From NCBI RefSeq assembly GCF_037975245.1, contig NC_092564.1:17843984-17907983 (forward strand): 64,000 nucleotides of DNA, read 5' to 3'. The stretch comes from Apostichopus japonicus (lineage: Eukaryota > Echinodermata > Holothuroidea > Aspidochirotida > Stichopodidae). The translations under genes and the position numbers were made by a program. Of this stretch, positions 22,718-37,100 are shown piece by piece. Below the pieces are notes generated by a model. It was given only the letters and a program-made list of their open reading frames with translations, was not told the origin of the DNA and did not search any database. The first letter of the stretch is position 1. Each line of letters begins with the position of its first letter.

Positions 22718-25700
22718 CTAGTGTTGCACCTTCACTACTTTGAACTCTCTCATTTTGCTGATATGTCTTCAAATCTTGAATAACTTTTACAAGCTGTAAT
22801 GAAAGAGACCAAAGATTACAGGGTGCCAAACAAATGCTTTTTAAAATGTTGAGCCCCTTGTTACTGTACAACTGAGTAGAATACTGCCGCTGGGGAAGTC
22901 ACGTAAATCCCATTCACATTGTTTTGTTAATATCATCATGTCTGAACGAAAGCTTGCACACATTTCTTCGCTTAATTTAGACTATAACGGAAGAAAAGAT
23001 TTGACATTAAAGTTCATTTTAGTGCAACACCAGCTTGTCCCTGCATAGCTACATTGCGAGGCACAAGTAAATGTAGGGAAATCTGCATGAAGTGAGGAAG
23101 AGGGTGGGGAAAGGGCCGGGGGGTGGGGACTATACTTTGTCTTTAGTTCATTTACTAAAATATAGTCCAACAACTTCTCGTGCCACGCCCCCCCCTTCCC
23201 CCTCCTCCTCCAACCCATCAACGCTAATGAGCATTAACCTCCAATTAGGGAAGATCTCTGTAATATAATTACATATTTCTCTGGAAGCTTAAAACAATGT
23301 TCCTCACTACATTATGACATGCCTGAATTCCCTGTAAATGCATTGTCCTGTTGCTCATTGTAAGATCGTTTAAACTGATATTTCAAAGGAGTTGCATGGA
23401 CTAATTTAGTTTTCAAATTTGGTGTCGCAGTTTGGAAGGTCCTTAACTCTGTCTCTTATAGAAAAAATATTATGTTTCCTGTGTACAAAAGCTATTACAC
23501 TACATCTTTGCATTGGTTTAGCAATCGGCCCACTTTACATACCATTTCTGATCCTTTCCTAGAGAGTAATTCTGTTAAAGACTTTGTTGTCTCATCAGTT
23601 GAGACAGGAACGTCTTCTTGAGCAACTATCGGTCCAACGTCAAATCTAGCTAGCAAAAAAGTAAGAAAGAAAAATGGACGGGGTCAATAAAGTTTTAATT
23701 TTGTAAGTTATATGTTCGATCAAGTTCTTAGATCTGCTAAGTACTACAGCAATATCAGCTTTTTCTCACTTACCTATCAGGTTTTATTTGCATTATTGTA
23801 ACACCAGTAATCTTGTCCCCAGCCAGAATAGTGTGAGGTATTGGGGAAGCTCCTCTCCATCTTGGCAGTAAGCTGGGATGGACATTTAGAATACCTCTGC
23901 ATAGAAAAGTTAAGAACAATTCAGGGAAAAATACATAAATTTGCAAGTAATTTGGCACAATAAATATGATACAAAGTGACAATTAAACTGACACTACTGG
24001 TTCAAAAAATCTTTCCAAAGCCGACCACAAACCGCCTGAATAAACCCAAACCCACTCAACTTCTCTGCCATAATGTGGAAAAATGGTGGGTATTTGGGCA
24101 GTGTGCATGTGCTTTTGACTATGACTGATCAAAATTTAGCTAATTTTTAGTTGCTTTGGTGTCATCTCATCTGGGAAACTCAACATATGACAATTTTCCC
24201 AACTGGCATGATGACAACAGTTGTGGCGGTTCACAACTACAATTTCAACTACTGTAACCAATTATGAGGAAATAAGTTCGCGTATGACCTTAAAGATCAC
24301 CAGTCGTACAGGGCAAAGCTGTCGCAAGGAGTGTGCTCATCGGTTGTATGACTATGGGTATTGATGACTATCATAATCTAGGTCACAATGGTCAAGTCAA
24401 GTCGTGTTCATTCAGGCAGTGTGCTGCTGGCTCAATAGAAAGTGATGGTAAAGAGTCTTACAATGGAAAACACTGAATCAGACGGTCTGGAATCATGTGA
24501 CCAAAGGAAACTACGACTCCAAGGTCAAATCCTCTGGCATCTTCAATGATTGGCCAGTGACGAACAGGAAGCCCTTCCTCATGGCAATATTTAACAACCG
24601 GGGTAATCTGTAGCTTCTTTTGTCCTCGTGTTCTCACTATCTGCAATAATAAAATGGGATTCACCATAAATGAGCGAGCTGGCAATGAGTGGATTTGACA
24701 ACACTGCATATTTACTGTATTTACAAAGATTTATCAACAGCATACTAAATATTATGCTTGTCAACACACTGAAAATGATAGTTACATTCGTCATCGACAA
24801 AACTATAGGCAAATTCGCTTGAACATGCATCATAAGGGTATACGGTGTACACACTGACTTTCATGTAGACAATTTTTAAAAGCTGCATGGATTTAAACTC
24901 ACCTTTGGTTCTGATGAGACAACATTCAGGTTGGTTATGAGATCTCTTTCTTTGCTATGAAAAGTAGGGAAAAAAGCAGTTAACACAGTTTGGTACAGCA
25001 AACAGTCTATTAAGTTTTTCATCATCAATATTGTCTGAATCTGTAGAAAATGGTATAATGGTCATTCATGCTAGTTCAGCACCACCCTTTAAGCTAGGGT
25101 TACCATATGTCCTGATCAATCCAGATTGTCCCATTTTTTAAATGAAAAATTTAGTTCCATCTGCAAATTTAACTGTCCCCATGCATCTTCTAAAGGTTTT
25201 TGTGACGTTACAAAATGTCACTATATTTATAACATTACGCAAACTTGAATACAGTACTTAGGTAGCCTACATGTTTTCTGCATGCCATGGTGGAACTCAG
25301 TGTGTCTTAATTTTCAAACAAAGAAGTTAATGGTTCACTCTTCTCAAATTGGATTCCCTTACTGCTGCTGTACTTTTAATGAACTAATGTATCTCCTCAG
25401 TTGCCTGGAAATAACAGGACAGGATCTTTAAAGAGGTACTTTTAACAACTTAAAGCATGATAAAATTGGGCACTTTCCTGACCCGCCAATTCTAGTCAAG
25501 ACACTTCATATCGCTCCAATAATCTGCATGTGTAGCATCACACTGGCCACATTAAAGTTATTTTTATGACTGACTAAGAACCTGATTTAAGAATGGTCTA
25601 CATACTGTAGGCCTTTATTCTTTTCCATAAGTATGTATAAATATAAGTTAGAACAAACCCTATACTCTAGTTACAGGCTTCAAGTGAGTCAAATATTAAT

Positions 25701-26200
25701 TAGCAAGTTACTGTCATGAACCACACTTTCACCATTATATATTACACTATTCATACTGCAAAAGTGCCAAATCTAAGTTGTGTTTCACATTCATAACCCA
25801 TCATTTTTGCAATACAACTTACAAGATAGGCCTTAGTAATGACTATAAGGACAGTTATGTAGATCAGTGATAGCCTATAGGCCTAGTCCGACACATGGTA
25901 AATTAAGCCACAGGCTTATGGTTACGGTTTCATAACAACAGGTGGTAAAGAAAGTCGGTTTAGGCCTAATCTGGGTAAGATAGCCTAACACAGTAACAGA
26001 AAATATATATCTTTCTCGTACAACAGGCTGTTCATTGCTTGCAAATGGGCCAGAGAAAACTGGTCGTTTCCAAAAAACATCACGCTGTAATTGCCATGAG
26101 AGTTCACGTTTCCCGAGACCCAACGTATGTTGTTCTTCCAAACAATGTTAGAAAATATCAGCTTCATTGCTGCATATCTAATGTTATTGAATGCAACCAT
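22718..26200 (-). CDS. MTFMT: Mitochondrial methionyl-tRNA formyltransferase, exons 1-6 (C-terminal exons not found)
   Basis: Transfers a formyl group from 10-formyl-tetrahydrofolate to initiator Met-tRNA in the mitochondrial matrix. Exons in transcript order: 26200-26022, 24954-24903, 24640-24462, 23896-23774, 23645-23543, 22793-22718. All join in phase with GT/AG sites and give 237 codons plus one base. Residues 1-37 are a plausible mitochondrial targeting segment, followed by [10 protein letters not shown] at the start of the formyltransferase fold. Exon 4 encodes [16 protein letters not shown] and [16 protein letters not shown]141, H143 and D180 (in FDVG) match the catalytic Asn/His/Asp of bacterial Fmt. 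The last exon seen ends in EGATL, matching the human EGATYAPK junction before the C-terminal tRNA-binding domain. About 150 residues, by comparison with the 389-residue human protein, are missing from what I can see; they may lie farther left or be lost. Divergent from MOCOS. Confidence 0.9.
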
Positions 26201-28150
26201 CTTTTCGCTCAGATGTTTCGCAGAAGTGGGTCACGTATTTTGATTAACCAAATGTAAACGAAGCCGCACCTCTGTATTATAACATGTATTGAGAAACTAA
26301 GACATCATCCGAGGTGATCAGGTCTTACGAAAGAAGTAAGTTTTTTTACTTCAAAAACGAACTTTCAATCAACCCGAAAGGTAAAACTTACACAGAATGC
26401 TTTCTTGTTGTAAGGAATAAGATGGGGTGTTTGGATTCGATGTTCAAGTACTTTTTAAATGGAAGAAGCGACCTCCGTGACTGTAAATAATAAATATAAA
26501 CAAATGTAATTTAGGCCCTAACGTAAGCCTAGGGTTAAGTTAGTAATACTATGTAATACAACGAGTGATACTTACGTAGGCCAATGCCTACGTTATCGCA
26601 AGTAAATTGTGACTTTTGTAAGACTAACCCATTATTTAAGACAAAGGTATTCTACTGACACTGTGACTTGGTGTTGAAAAACAGTAACGGAACTAGGCCT
26701 TCACCCTGTTTCCCCAGCTATTGAGTGCTAGGCCTAGGCCTTAAGTAGACAACGAAATGTCTTACTGGTAATGGTATTGTTTACATAGGCTAGTGCCTGG
26801 GAATTTGCCTAAATTGGGTAAAATGTTTGTAGGCCTAGGCTAGGCCTCATATTAACTTTTAGTCTTTCAAGCTTGCACTTTTTGTAGCCACTTCAAAAAC
26901 TGACTTTCCAAATGCACTGCTCAAAGCTAGTTTTCAAGAAAGTAAAAACCACAGAATCCAGAATCTTCTTCCAAGCACTTGTTGTGAGGGAAAACAGCTG
27001 TGCAAAAAAACTAGGTAGTCTATTGTGTTGCAGCAACTAATAAATACTTGTTTCTAATTGATGGTAAGGGCTAAGCACTTACTAACAATTGTGGTATTTT
27101 ATGGAAGAGGAGTGCATCACTATGAATCCCTCAGTTACCTCAGCTTTCTGATATTTGTTAAATGTCCAGCTTTATAAAATGACATTCTCTCTTAAAACTG
27201 CATTGTAATACTGCACACCATGGTGTTCACTAATGCTGGGCTCATCATCTCATTTCGAAATCAAATAAACATGTATGTCAGATTATGCTGTGCACATGAA
27301 ATATGCTGAACATTTTTCTGGGGGTTCATCCAGGGACATGATATTGAAGTTATCCCCCTCATCATCATGTTGACATCAATGGGGTGGATCTACACTGTAC
27401 AGTATGTGTACTATAGTAAAGGTAACTGGAAGTTATAATACATTACCTCTGTCTAATTAACTTTGTTAAAATGCCAAATGTTCATCTTGGAAATTTAGTT
27501 ATTTCACTAGACCATATGCAGAATTCTGTTTGCCTATCTTGTCACCATAGAATAATACCTAAACAGGGTTGCAATACTCATTTGAGTGCAATACTCATGC
27601 TCAGTGGTTAACGCCAGTGCCTCCCAATCATAAGGTCCCCAGTTCGAGTCACTCCAAGATTAATATTTATGGTCCAGTTACAGAGTTGTTGACAATTGAC
27701 AATTCATAATCATGGACGTTAAATATGAAAATAAGAGACTGACTTCGGTCAGCTTGCGGCTTTGATAAGCCAATGATGGTTCTTTGCGAGTTCCTGCTTG
27801 CAGGAGGATCTAAAATACATACATACATACAAATACATACATACATTTGATGGAACTAATTATCAATTTCATTAAATTTTCTCAAAATTTAATACTGCAC
27901 AGTTTATCATTCTTAAAAGGCTCTAGGTTATTTAATCAAACAGACTTCCTAGTCAATTTGTTTTGTTTCCTTTGATCTAAATTTACTTTTTAGCTGGAAA
28001 AGGGTTACCATACTGAATCTAGAGCTGCAAACAGTGCATAGTAACCTACTACAGTATGCTCCTGTAGCTGAAGTCTAAAACTATGCCACAGTAGGAGGCT
28101 GCATGGTTAATTAATCTCATATAAAGTACCATAACTTTCCTGATTAAGCA
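26201..28150. promoter_or_regulatory. Intergenic region between divergent MTFMT and MOCOS
   Basis: 1.95 kb separate the two start codons, which face away from each other. It must hold the promoter and 5' UTR of both genes, but I cannot assign a TATA box or initiator. TAGGCCTA-type words are dense at 26,500-26,850. A SINE and an ATAC microsatellite occupy 27,583-27,846, close to the MOCOS side. Confidence 0.5.
27583..27846 (+). mobile_element. tRNA-derived SINE with (ATAC)n tail
   Basis: The 5' part is tRNA-like: GCTCAGTGGTTAACGCC resembles an A box and AGTTCGAGTCACTCC at 27,641-27,655 is a good B box (GTTCGAGTC). The body continues through GACAATTGACAATTCATAATC and CAGCTTGCGGCTTTGATAAGCC to a conserved 3' end GCTTGCAGGAGGATCTAAAA, followed by ATAC repeats. 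An inverted copy lies at 60,161-60,392 and a tail fragment at 49,566-49,617. Confidence 0.85.
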
Positions 28151-31100
28151 ATGGATCCAAAACAAAGACTGCAAGAATTTCCGCAGCTCTCGGGTGAGTT
28201 CTGTTTGATTTTTCATTCCCTTGGAGGAATACAGTAAGCTCCTTCAATTTATAGGAATAATTAGCAGCATGATAGCGGTAAATACTGTTATTCTTACACT
28301 CCTGTGCACTCGTCAAGAAGTTGTCTGCTACTGCCGCCTTCCCCGTTGTCCAATATCAGAAAATTTTCGGTAATATTGAGACATTTTGAATTTGTTGTTA
28401 TGTACAGTACAACTGTACAAGAACAAGATTCGAGCAATACCATCGCATTCAACTTTAAAATCCTCTGCTTACTTTGATCATCATGAGGCAGTTCTGTGTA
28501 CTTCTTGCGTATATTTAACGAATCAAACATACTCAAATAGTATACTTGTACTCGGATTCAAATTATTAATTGCTCGGACTCTGGTACTCGGACTCTGGTA
28601 CTCGAACTCTGGTACTCGGATCCTAAAATGCAGGACTCAGACTTTGGTACTGTACTTGGTAAATGTAAACCTCGAGTACTCTGTATCTGGATGAAAGTAC
28701 CATGACTACAGCATTGGTACTGGTTGGTGGTCTGTGATGTACTGTAATGAGAGTAGGGTAGCTGACCTAGAAAAGATGTACTCTTTCTAATTATAACTTC
28801 TTGTTGATTTGAACTTCAAACTTGATACTTTTTGAATGTTTGCTTACAGTAGATGTCATTGACATTGATACAAAATGTCAATGTCTGATTTAAGAATTTT
28901 GCCAAAGTGTGACTTTTATTTGTAGAAATATTAGTTCAATTTTAATGAAACCTCCAAAATATTTTCAGTTGTTGAATTGCTATATGATGTCTTCATTCAC
29001 TTTGCTGTTGCCTAAATGCATTCACAAAATAGTACTGACTTTGAAATATTCATATGTATACAAAATGCTAAGAGGTTTTCACCTAAAGATGCAGAAAATT
29101 ACCAGTATTTTTTATAAAGCAATTCACTTCAGCTACCAGAATATCCAGTGTAATCTGTGTTGCTTATAGGTACAGTACAGTAGGTGTGCTCAGAAAGTGA
29201 TAGAAACTTTGCACAATACATAAAACACACATTAATTTGAATACTACTTGGCCCAAAATGAGAATTTTTGATGTGAAAACAAAGTAGGAAAAAAAGGAAC
29301 TACATAGTACATATTCACTGTCAGTATTTTTTATATTTTTTACTATGTTTACTATTTTTTCCCCCACAGACTATGTTTACCTTGATAACACTGGTACTAC
29401 CCTGTTTGCAAAAAGCCAGATTGATAAGTTTACCTCTGACCTTACAAGCAATCTCTATGGTAACCCTCACACTAGATGTCAAAGTAGTGAGCTGACGACA
29501 GACACCATTGATCAAGTTCGATCCAGGTAAAATACAGAATGCTGACCAATTCATTCTGACAATTCCTGTAATATTATATACACCTGTTTACATTGTGCAA
29601 GCAAAATGTGATTGAAACGCATGTTTTACCCTGTTAAAAGGATTTCCTTGTGGAAAACAATGTGAAGCTTGTATAGAATAGAAAAATATTCTTTACAGCT
29701 AGTTGAAAACCCCATCTCAATAGCTTACCTATAACTCCAGATATGGTTGATTGCATGAAATTGACTCTGACTGGCTAGCTAGGCCTTCGACTACACCAGG
29801 AGGTGACGCCATGGTTTTTGCCTAAAGATTCAGAAAAGTCTCAGAAATTTTGCTAAACAATCAACTTCAGCCACCAGACTAACCTTTTAAAGGGATTTTT
29901 AGATTGTCGATGATGTAGCACTTACAGTATCTTAAAAATAAAAATATTCCACACTGTTAGTTGGGACCCCCATTTCAGTAGCTCTTCCGTAACTCAAGAT
30001 ATAGCTTATGAAACCCATTTTGACAGGTTTATCCACTCCTTCCACCCCACCCACTCCCTGTAAAATTTCAGGAAGTAGGACACACAGTTGGTGGTCTGTG
30101 ATGTCATTATAGGACACACTCTTCAAAAGTTGACTGTTCTGAAAATTACCTTGGAATGTGATAAAGTTGCAAGCTTTACTGTAAACTCTTCCTCTGGGGC
30201 TAAAGTAAATGATTTACATGCAATAAAGAAAATGACAAATATTTCTTGTTTAATTTCCATGATGATTCCATTCACTCTGCTCTTGTAATAAATAAATAAA
30301 TAAACTCTTTCGGCTCGTAGAACCGACTGCTTTGTATTCATTGCACAGAGATCAGTAACTTGAGTTAACTCTGGAAGCGGAATGAAGTTTAGAGAATGCA
30401 AGCAGCTAATTTCACTGTATGGTTTTGACAAACAGACATACTCTATTGACATAGTGTTATATCCTATATTCTGTCCTGTGGCATATATATTTTTCTTCTT
30501 GTTTCCAGAATTCTCAGGTATTTTCACACCTCTCAGGATAGTCACTGCATCATATTCACATCTGGCTCTACAGGAGCTCTAAAGCTCCTCGCTGAAGGGT
30601 TTCCATGGTCACCCACCAAAGAGGCTTCAAGTCCAGATGAGAAAAACGATAGAGGAGTAGGAGGTGATCAAGCTGGAAGCATCTTTTGCTACCTTCAAGA
30701 TAATCATACATCGGTCGTCGGTATGAGAGAGGTCGCTACTGCAAATGGTGCTCGATCAGTGTGCTTATCACCGAATCAGATTAGCTCAGCACTCTCCCCT
30801 GATTCCATAACAAATCATGAATGCAATGGCCTCTCCGATAGCAATGCCGACCACTTGTTTGCTTATCCGGGGCAGAGCAACTTCTCTGGATGTAAATATC
30901 CTGCAAAGTGGACTGCTATGTGCAAAAATGGCCACCTGGATAAATTATTGGGTTGCCATGGAAACTGGTATGTGGCGTTGGACGCGGCATCGTTAGTGAG
31001 CACCTCCCCGCTCGACCTCAGCATATGTGAGGCCGATTTTGTCCCGTTGTCGTTCTACAAGATGTTTGGCTTTCCGACAGGATTAGGCGCACTGATCGCA

Positions 31101-34100
31101 AGAAAGGACGCTCTACCTATTCTCCGGAAGAGATATTTCGGTGGTGGTGCAGTCATGGCATACTCTGCAACCCAACCATTTTTCGTTCCTAGGAAATTAT
31201 TTCATGAATGGTAAGGTTTGACACTTAAATTTAAAAATGACGTTATATTTATAGTGGAGCAAACCTGAAAAGAGTAATCTTTGGATTGAAGTAGAAGTGT
31301 TTTGCATACCCATCTTTGTAATTGCCTATGAGGTGCTCTAGGCATGTCATATAAGCTTTCTTAGCTTTTGGTTGGGCTTGCAGATTTAACCAACATGGAC
31401 AGGGAGAGAGAATGAGAGATAGGGGGGGCAGGGTGGGTGGGTGTAGGAGGGAGCATAAAGTGCAGACTTGCCAACCAATCTGAATTGTCAGTATTTCATG
31501 TATATAATATGGAAAAATACATATGTATAAATTTTACTTATTTTAGTCTGGATTTTGAATGCATCCTTATTTCCCAAATTTTTCTAGAAATAATTTGGCT
31601 TCTTACAGTGTATCCTCAGACATGCCACTCCTACTTCCACATAACAGCTACATTGGATCTAAGAGTTAGGTCAAGAAATAACACATTGACTTAAATTACA
31701 ATCAGATGATCTCTCTAAGTGACAGTGAAATATCCAAACGTTTGTGTCTCAAAGATGAAAATCAAACATATGACTGGAATTTTATGTGAAGCTGTTGCAA
31801 CTGATCATTGAGGGTTTGAATGCATACATTTAATTTCAAGCTTTATATGTGGATAATTTCAGAACGATTTGTAGTATTTGAGTACTAATTATGGAGTATG
31901 AAATACTCAAGTTTTGGTCTCTTTGAGTACTGATCAGTGTTTTCCACACCTGGTATCTTTTATGGTGCCTCAGAGGGTATTAATCTGTCCCAGATGTTAT
32001 GTAGGAAAAAAGTAGCAGTAAATCAAAGAAAATGTTTAACACGGTATATGAAGCCATCCTTGAAGACTTTAGATTTTATATTCTGTCTAACAGGTTTGAA
32101 GATGGTACGCCACCCTTTCTGGACATAATTGCCGTAAGACATGGCCTTGATACCCTTGAATGTCTTGCCGGTAAGTCTAAACAACATTGAAAACTGATCA
32201 AGTTAGACTTACCTGAAGTTCCATTTTTAAATCCTAATAAAGTTAAAAAAATTCCTCCTAAGATTTCACTGAGGACTGTTTGATTATTATTTTTTTGAGG
32301 TACTGTTCGATGTATCAGGCTATACTTGGTCAGTCAGGAAACACAGACCTATTATATAACTCCCCCCTCCCCCCTTTATCTATCCTTTCTTGAACAATAA
32401 AAGCACAGAGATGATATTAAAAATTTACTCAGTTCAGTGTCCAAATTTTTCAACCTTTTGCAAATTTTAATCTTAATTTATTATGGTTCTTTTTTTCTTG
32501 GTTCCAGGTGGTATTTCATCGATTTCAGAGCATACCTTTTATCTTGCCAAATATACTTTTGACAATCTGAAGTCCCTGAGACACAGCAACGGAAAGGAAG
32601 TTGTGGAGTTTTATTGTAAAACAGATTACACTGACATAAACAAACAGGGACCAATCATATGTTTCAATGTACTAAATCCCAATGGAGAATATGTCGGCTA
32701 TGCCCAGGTAAGCGTGTATCATGTTGTATAAACCGTTATGTAGGCTACACAGATAATACGCAGCATCAGATGGAAAAAAATATGGTTGAGTGTTACAGCT
32801 TTGTAGTTGCATAGTCACAGTTAAGTATTACAGTACCATGTATATGATGCTAGGATGGTTACTGTTTTTTTGTGTCACTGGTGTACTGATGTGACACCTA
32901 CTCCCAAAACATGCACTTAATTTAGATTCTATCAGAGCACAGCCCTGGTGGGGTGTATTAAGCAGACTTAAAGTACAAGTACACCAGCACAGGAAATAAG
33001 TTTCTGTGTTCGAATTTTGGGTAGCATTTCTATAGTTCCTGTGTAGTATTTCTGCTATATATATCTTATCTTTTTAGTCCTTAACAGCTTTGTCAATCCT
33101 CAACAAATAAATGATGAAGTTCTTGGCATATTTGAACCGCTGTTGTTTTCTACTCCTTATCACGTATTAGTCACAGTTAAATGCATGGCAGGGTAAAATG
33201 ACACGATACCTAGATTTGAGCAATGTGAAGGGTAGACCAATTGAGTGCTCAGCCATCACAACAACCCGAATAGTGCAAGGTGAAGGACAGATTGTTTTCT
33301 GCGGGTTGGTTTGGAATCTTCCGTGAGAAGATTTGGACGGTGGGGGGTCATATCGAGAAGCCCTGTTTTTGGCACCATTAATGGAACAGGGGATCGATAC
33401 TAAAAACATCTGCTACTTAAGTCATATTTGCATCAGCAATTATTATGAAATCTGATAGTAACACATAGATTTGGAAAACAACGAATTTAAATGAAACGTG
33501 GGATTCTTTGTTCTTCATTGAACTTACTGGTTATTACACACTTATTAGTAGCAACCAAACAGTAACCACATACAGTATACAGTATCTAGCTTCTAGAGAG
33601 GTGGATGCATGTATACTGTAATACATCCAGTTAATATGTGTGAATATCACTTGGTGTCTGTATGGGGGACACAAAGTTACAACCAGACTCAACATGCAAT
33701 TATAACTGTAAGACAGTATCAGTTTATCAAACTTTTGAAACAGGAAACATCCGTAATTTTGCACTACACTCCCAGATATGTTTTATAGTTTCAGAAATTA
33801 GCAGCTCTTTACAAGATCCAATTAAGGACAGGTTGCTTCTGCAACATTGGTGCTTGTCAGTTATTTCTGGGACTTACTGACGAAGAAATTCAAGCAAATT
33901 ATGAGGTAAGCGTTGATAATAGTATACACAAAAACTTGAACCTTGAAGGGTCTGAAATACTTGGAAATAATATATTGTAGCTTTGTCATCAGTAGAATTA
34001 ACTAAATTTATAATTATCCTAAGGTTCGTTGGTTAGTCAGCTGTCAAGTTTGTTTTCTTGTTTGTGTGTTTGTTTATTTGTTTGTTTGTTTAATATGTGT

Positions 34101-37100
34101 TAAAATCATAGCTCTAATATTATATGGTTCTGTGGACTGTATTAACTAGTTTCATAAAGCTTGTAGGCCTCATAAGTACTGTCTGCTAACTGAACTTTGT
34201 CCACCTAATGTTTAAGGTAACTTCAAGTGAACTTATTCCTCCAAAACAGAGAGGCTACTTGTTGCCCAGTTTAACATTACTAAAGTTTTTGCTGTATCAA
34301 CATCGAACATATTGAAGAAGCGACACATATCATATATCGACCATGTATTTTGATCAACAGCACAATTTCCCCTCCATCATATAAGCAAGCAAGCACACAT
34401 ACACTCACACACACCATAGGAGTGTTTTACATTCAGACTGAGGACCCCATTGTTTTTTCCATTGTTCAAATAGACATACGCTAACCTTAACAATACCCCT
34501 GAACAAAAGAATTCATCCGAGGACATTTTTGGGAATTCTTTTTGAAATGACAGTCTGAGGACTTGGAATTCCTTTGTTCAAGTCCTCAGTCAAAATACAA
34601 AAACAGGTGCACACCTGCAGGCTGCAGTAGTTACAGATTCACCTGACTGAAGATCTGCATGGACCCTGTTTAATCCTTCCAAATTGACAAAAGTTGAGCA
34701 ATATTCTGCGAGTTAACACTGTAACAAGATTGCAAAGCATTGTCTTTCTCAATCTCTCCATCAGGCCGGTCATGTTTGTGGGGACGATATCGATATCATC
34801 AACGGTAAACCGAGCGGCGCCGTCAGAATTTCTTTCGGTTACATGTCTTTGAAGGCCGATGCGGACGTGTTTCTAAACTTTATGAGAGATAATTTTGTAG
34901 ACTTCAAGCTGTACAAAGACATACGGAAGAGCACGACACATACGGAAAGAGAAAATTCTTTGGATGAGAACCAGACTGGCAGACAGTTCACCAGAGCAAA
35001 GCTTTCTCAGATTTGCTTGTATCCTATCAAATCATGTGCAGCAATGAAGGTATGCCTATTCATATATTATATGTAATCATAGTTTATTCCTGTATGAATT
35101 TCTAACAGATTTTATGAAATGCTTACTGACCAATAATATTTTGCGATGTACTTTTCGACAGAAAAACTCAAACATTCATGTATGTCATTACTGTGATTAA
35201 GAGATAAAACATGTACAGAATTAATATCTAAAAATCAATGCAGTAAATTATGCTAATAGGTGTATTATCTTGTGAGTACTTTAAAATGGTTTAAAGGGAA
35301 ATCCAAAATGAATAGATTGTAAAGAGTCTTTCTTTAGCAAATCTGCTTTTTGTGCTGGGGAAGAATGCAAGTTCCTCTGCTCAGATGCAAATAACGGTAC
35401 GGGTTCAGTCGTCAGCCTGCAGAATGGTGGATTTGGAAGGAGGTGTGTAAGTGGGCATTGACCCCTAAGTGGAGGCCACAGTGCTAAAATGTTCCCAACT
35501 TTTTTGTCGGCTAGATATACATTGGAGTGCAAAGGTTTGGTGGAGACAGGTAACTCACCTTGTTCATAGAAAACCCAAACTAGTCCAGTTTTGGAGAGGG
35601 TTCTCTTCAGTTATTCTCAGAAACAGCATGTTTCATGCGAGCAGTTTAGACGTACAGTATATGCAACATAGTACCAAGTGTGTAAGTTTTAGTTATCTAC
35701 ATACTAGTTTATTCATGTTGTGTAGTACCGTCATTAAACCCCCGTAAACATTTTATACCCTGCACCATGGTGAACACATATCCGGTCGTAAATGTCTTGT
35801 CTTCGATAGCCACACCTCCGTATTTATTTACTGTTCAGAGATACTCTAAAATTTGTCATTAATGAAAACTGGTTTTCTTACTTTCTTTCTTTTTTTTCTT
35901 TTTTTTTAAATGAAATTGCTACAAATTTTAAAACCCAATGAAATAATTATGTTTCTCATTTAGGTTCCAAACTGGGAGATTGGACCGCAGGGTTTGATGT
36001 ATGACAGACAATGGATGATCGTAAGTGAAGCTGGTGTGTTCCTCAGTCAGAAGAGAGTTCCAAGGATGTGCTTGATCGAACCGACCATTGACCTGGAGAC
36101 CGGCCTCCTGACCATTAGTTCGCAAGGTCAGTTAGTACCTATGGGTAGGAATAGAGACTCCCAAAGGGAGATGTTAATACCAAGGTATCAAATCAAATGA
36201 TATTTTCTTAGAATGTAAATTTTTTTTTTTATGCTATCTGTTCCTACTGTTCGCACTTCCACCTATGGGGAACATTTATTGGTCCAACCAACAACAATAA
36301 TATAAGAATTTGTACAGCGCTTTTATCCAGTTAAAAAAACTGCTCAGAAGCGCTGCAGGAGCAAAGTACCCAAAATGGACACAACAGTTATTAAACAAAT
36401 GGATACGCATTCATGAATAAGAAAGTCTTGAGTTCTTTCTGGAAAGTTGACACATGCTGGATTGTTTTCAGATGTAAGGGGAGACTGTTCCAGAGCTGTG
36501 GAGCTGATCTAGCAAAGCAACGTTCCCCATAGGTGGAAGTGCGAACAGAAGGAACAGATAGCATATGTTGTACGCTTGAACAATGGTCTTAGGGATGGCA
36601 TAGCTTACTCCTTTGTTTGCAAGGTTGTGGGGCTGTCAGTGTGAAGGGACTCTCCTCACAGGGTCATTTTTATAGAAAAGTATCAATTTTAAAATTATTT
36701 ATTTTAAAGTGTTAGGTTTATTTAATTTATTATGATTTGTATGACTTCTCCTTTGTGTATCATTTTTTGCATGTGTTGTTTCTTGCACTGTAGATAAAAA
36801 TTTGACACAGCGCACCTGTACCTAACCCAACTCCCAGACATGCACGTTATCCCATCTACAGTACCTACCTTATTAAATGTTGTAGGGATCTAGCTCTAAT
36901 TGGCCTAAGCGGAACACAGTATACACACAGGTTGATACGCCATCTCCTTCACGCATGTCATCACTACGGTTACGTTGAAAATCATAAACTGCATGTCTTT
37001 ATTCGTCTATAAACTCTGGCACTCAAAATTAGAAATTACATGTCAAGATTTTCTCTTTTTTTTGTTATTTTAATTTGTAATGCAGGGATGGACCCAATTC

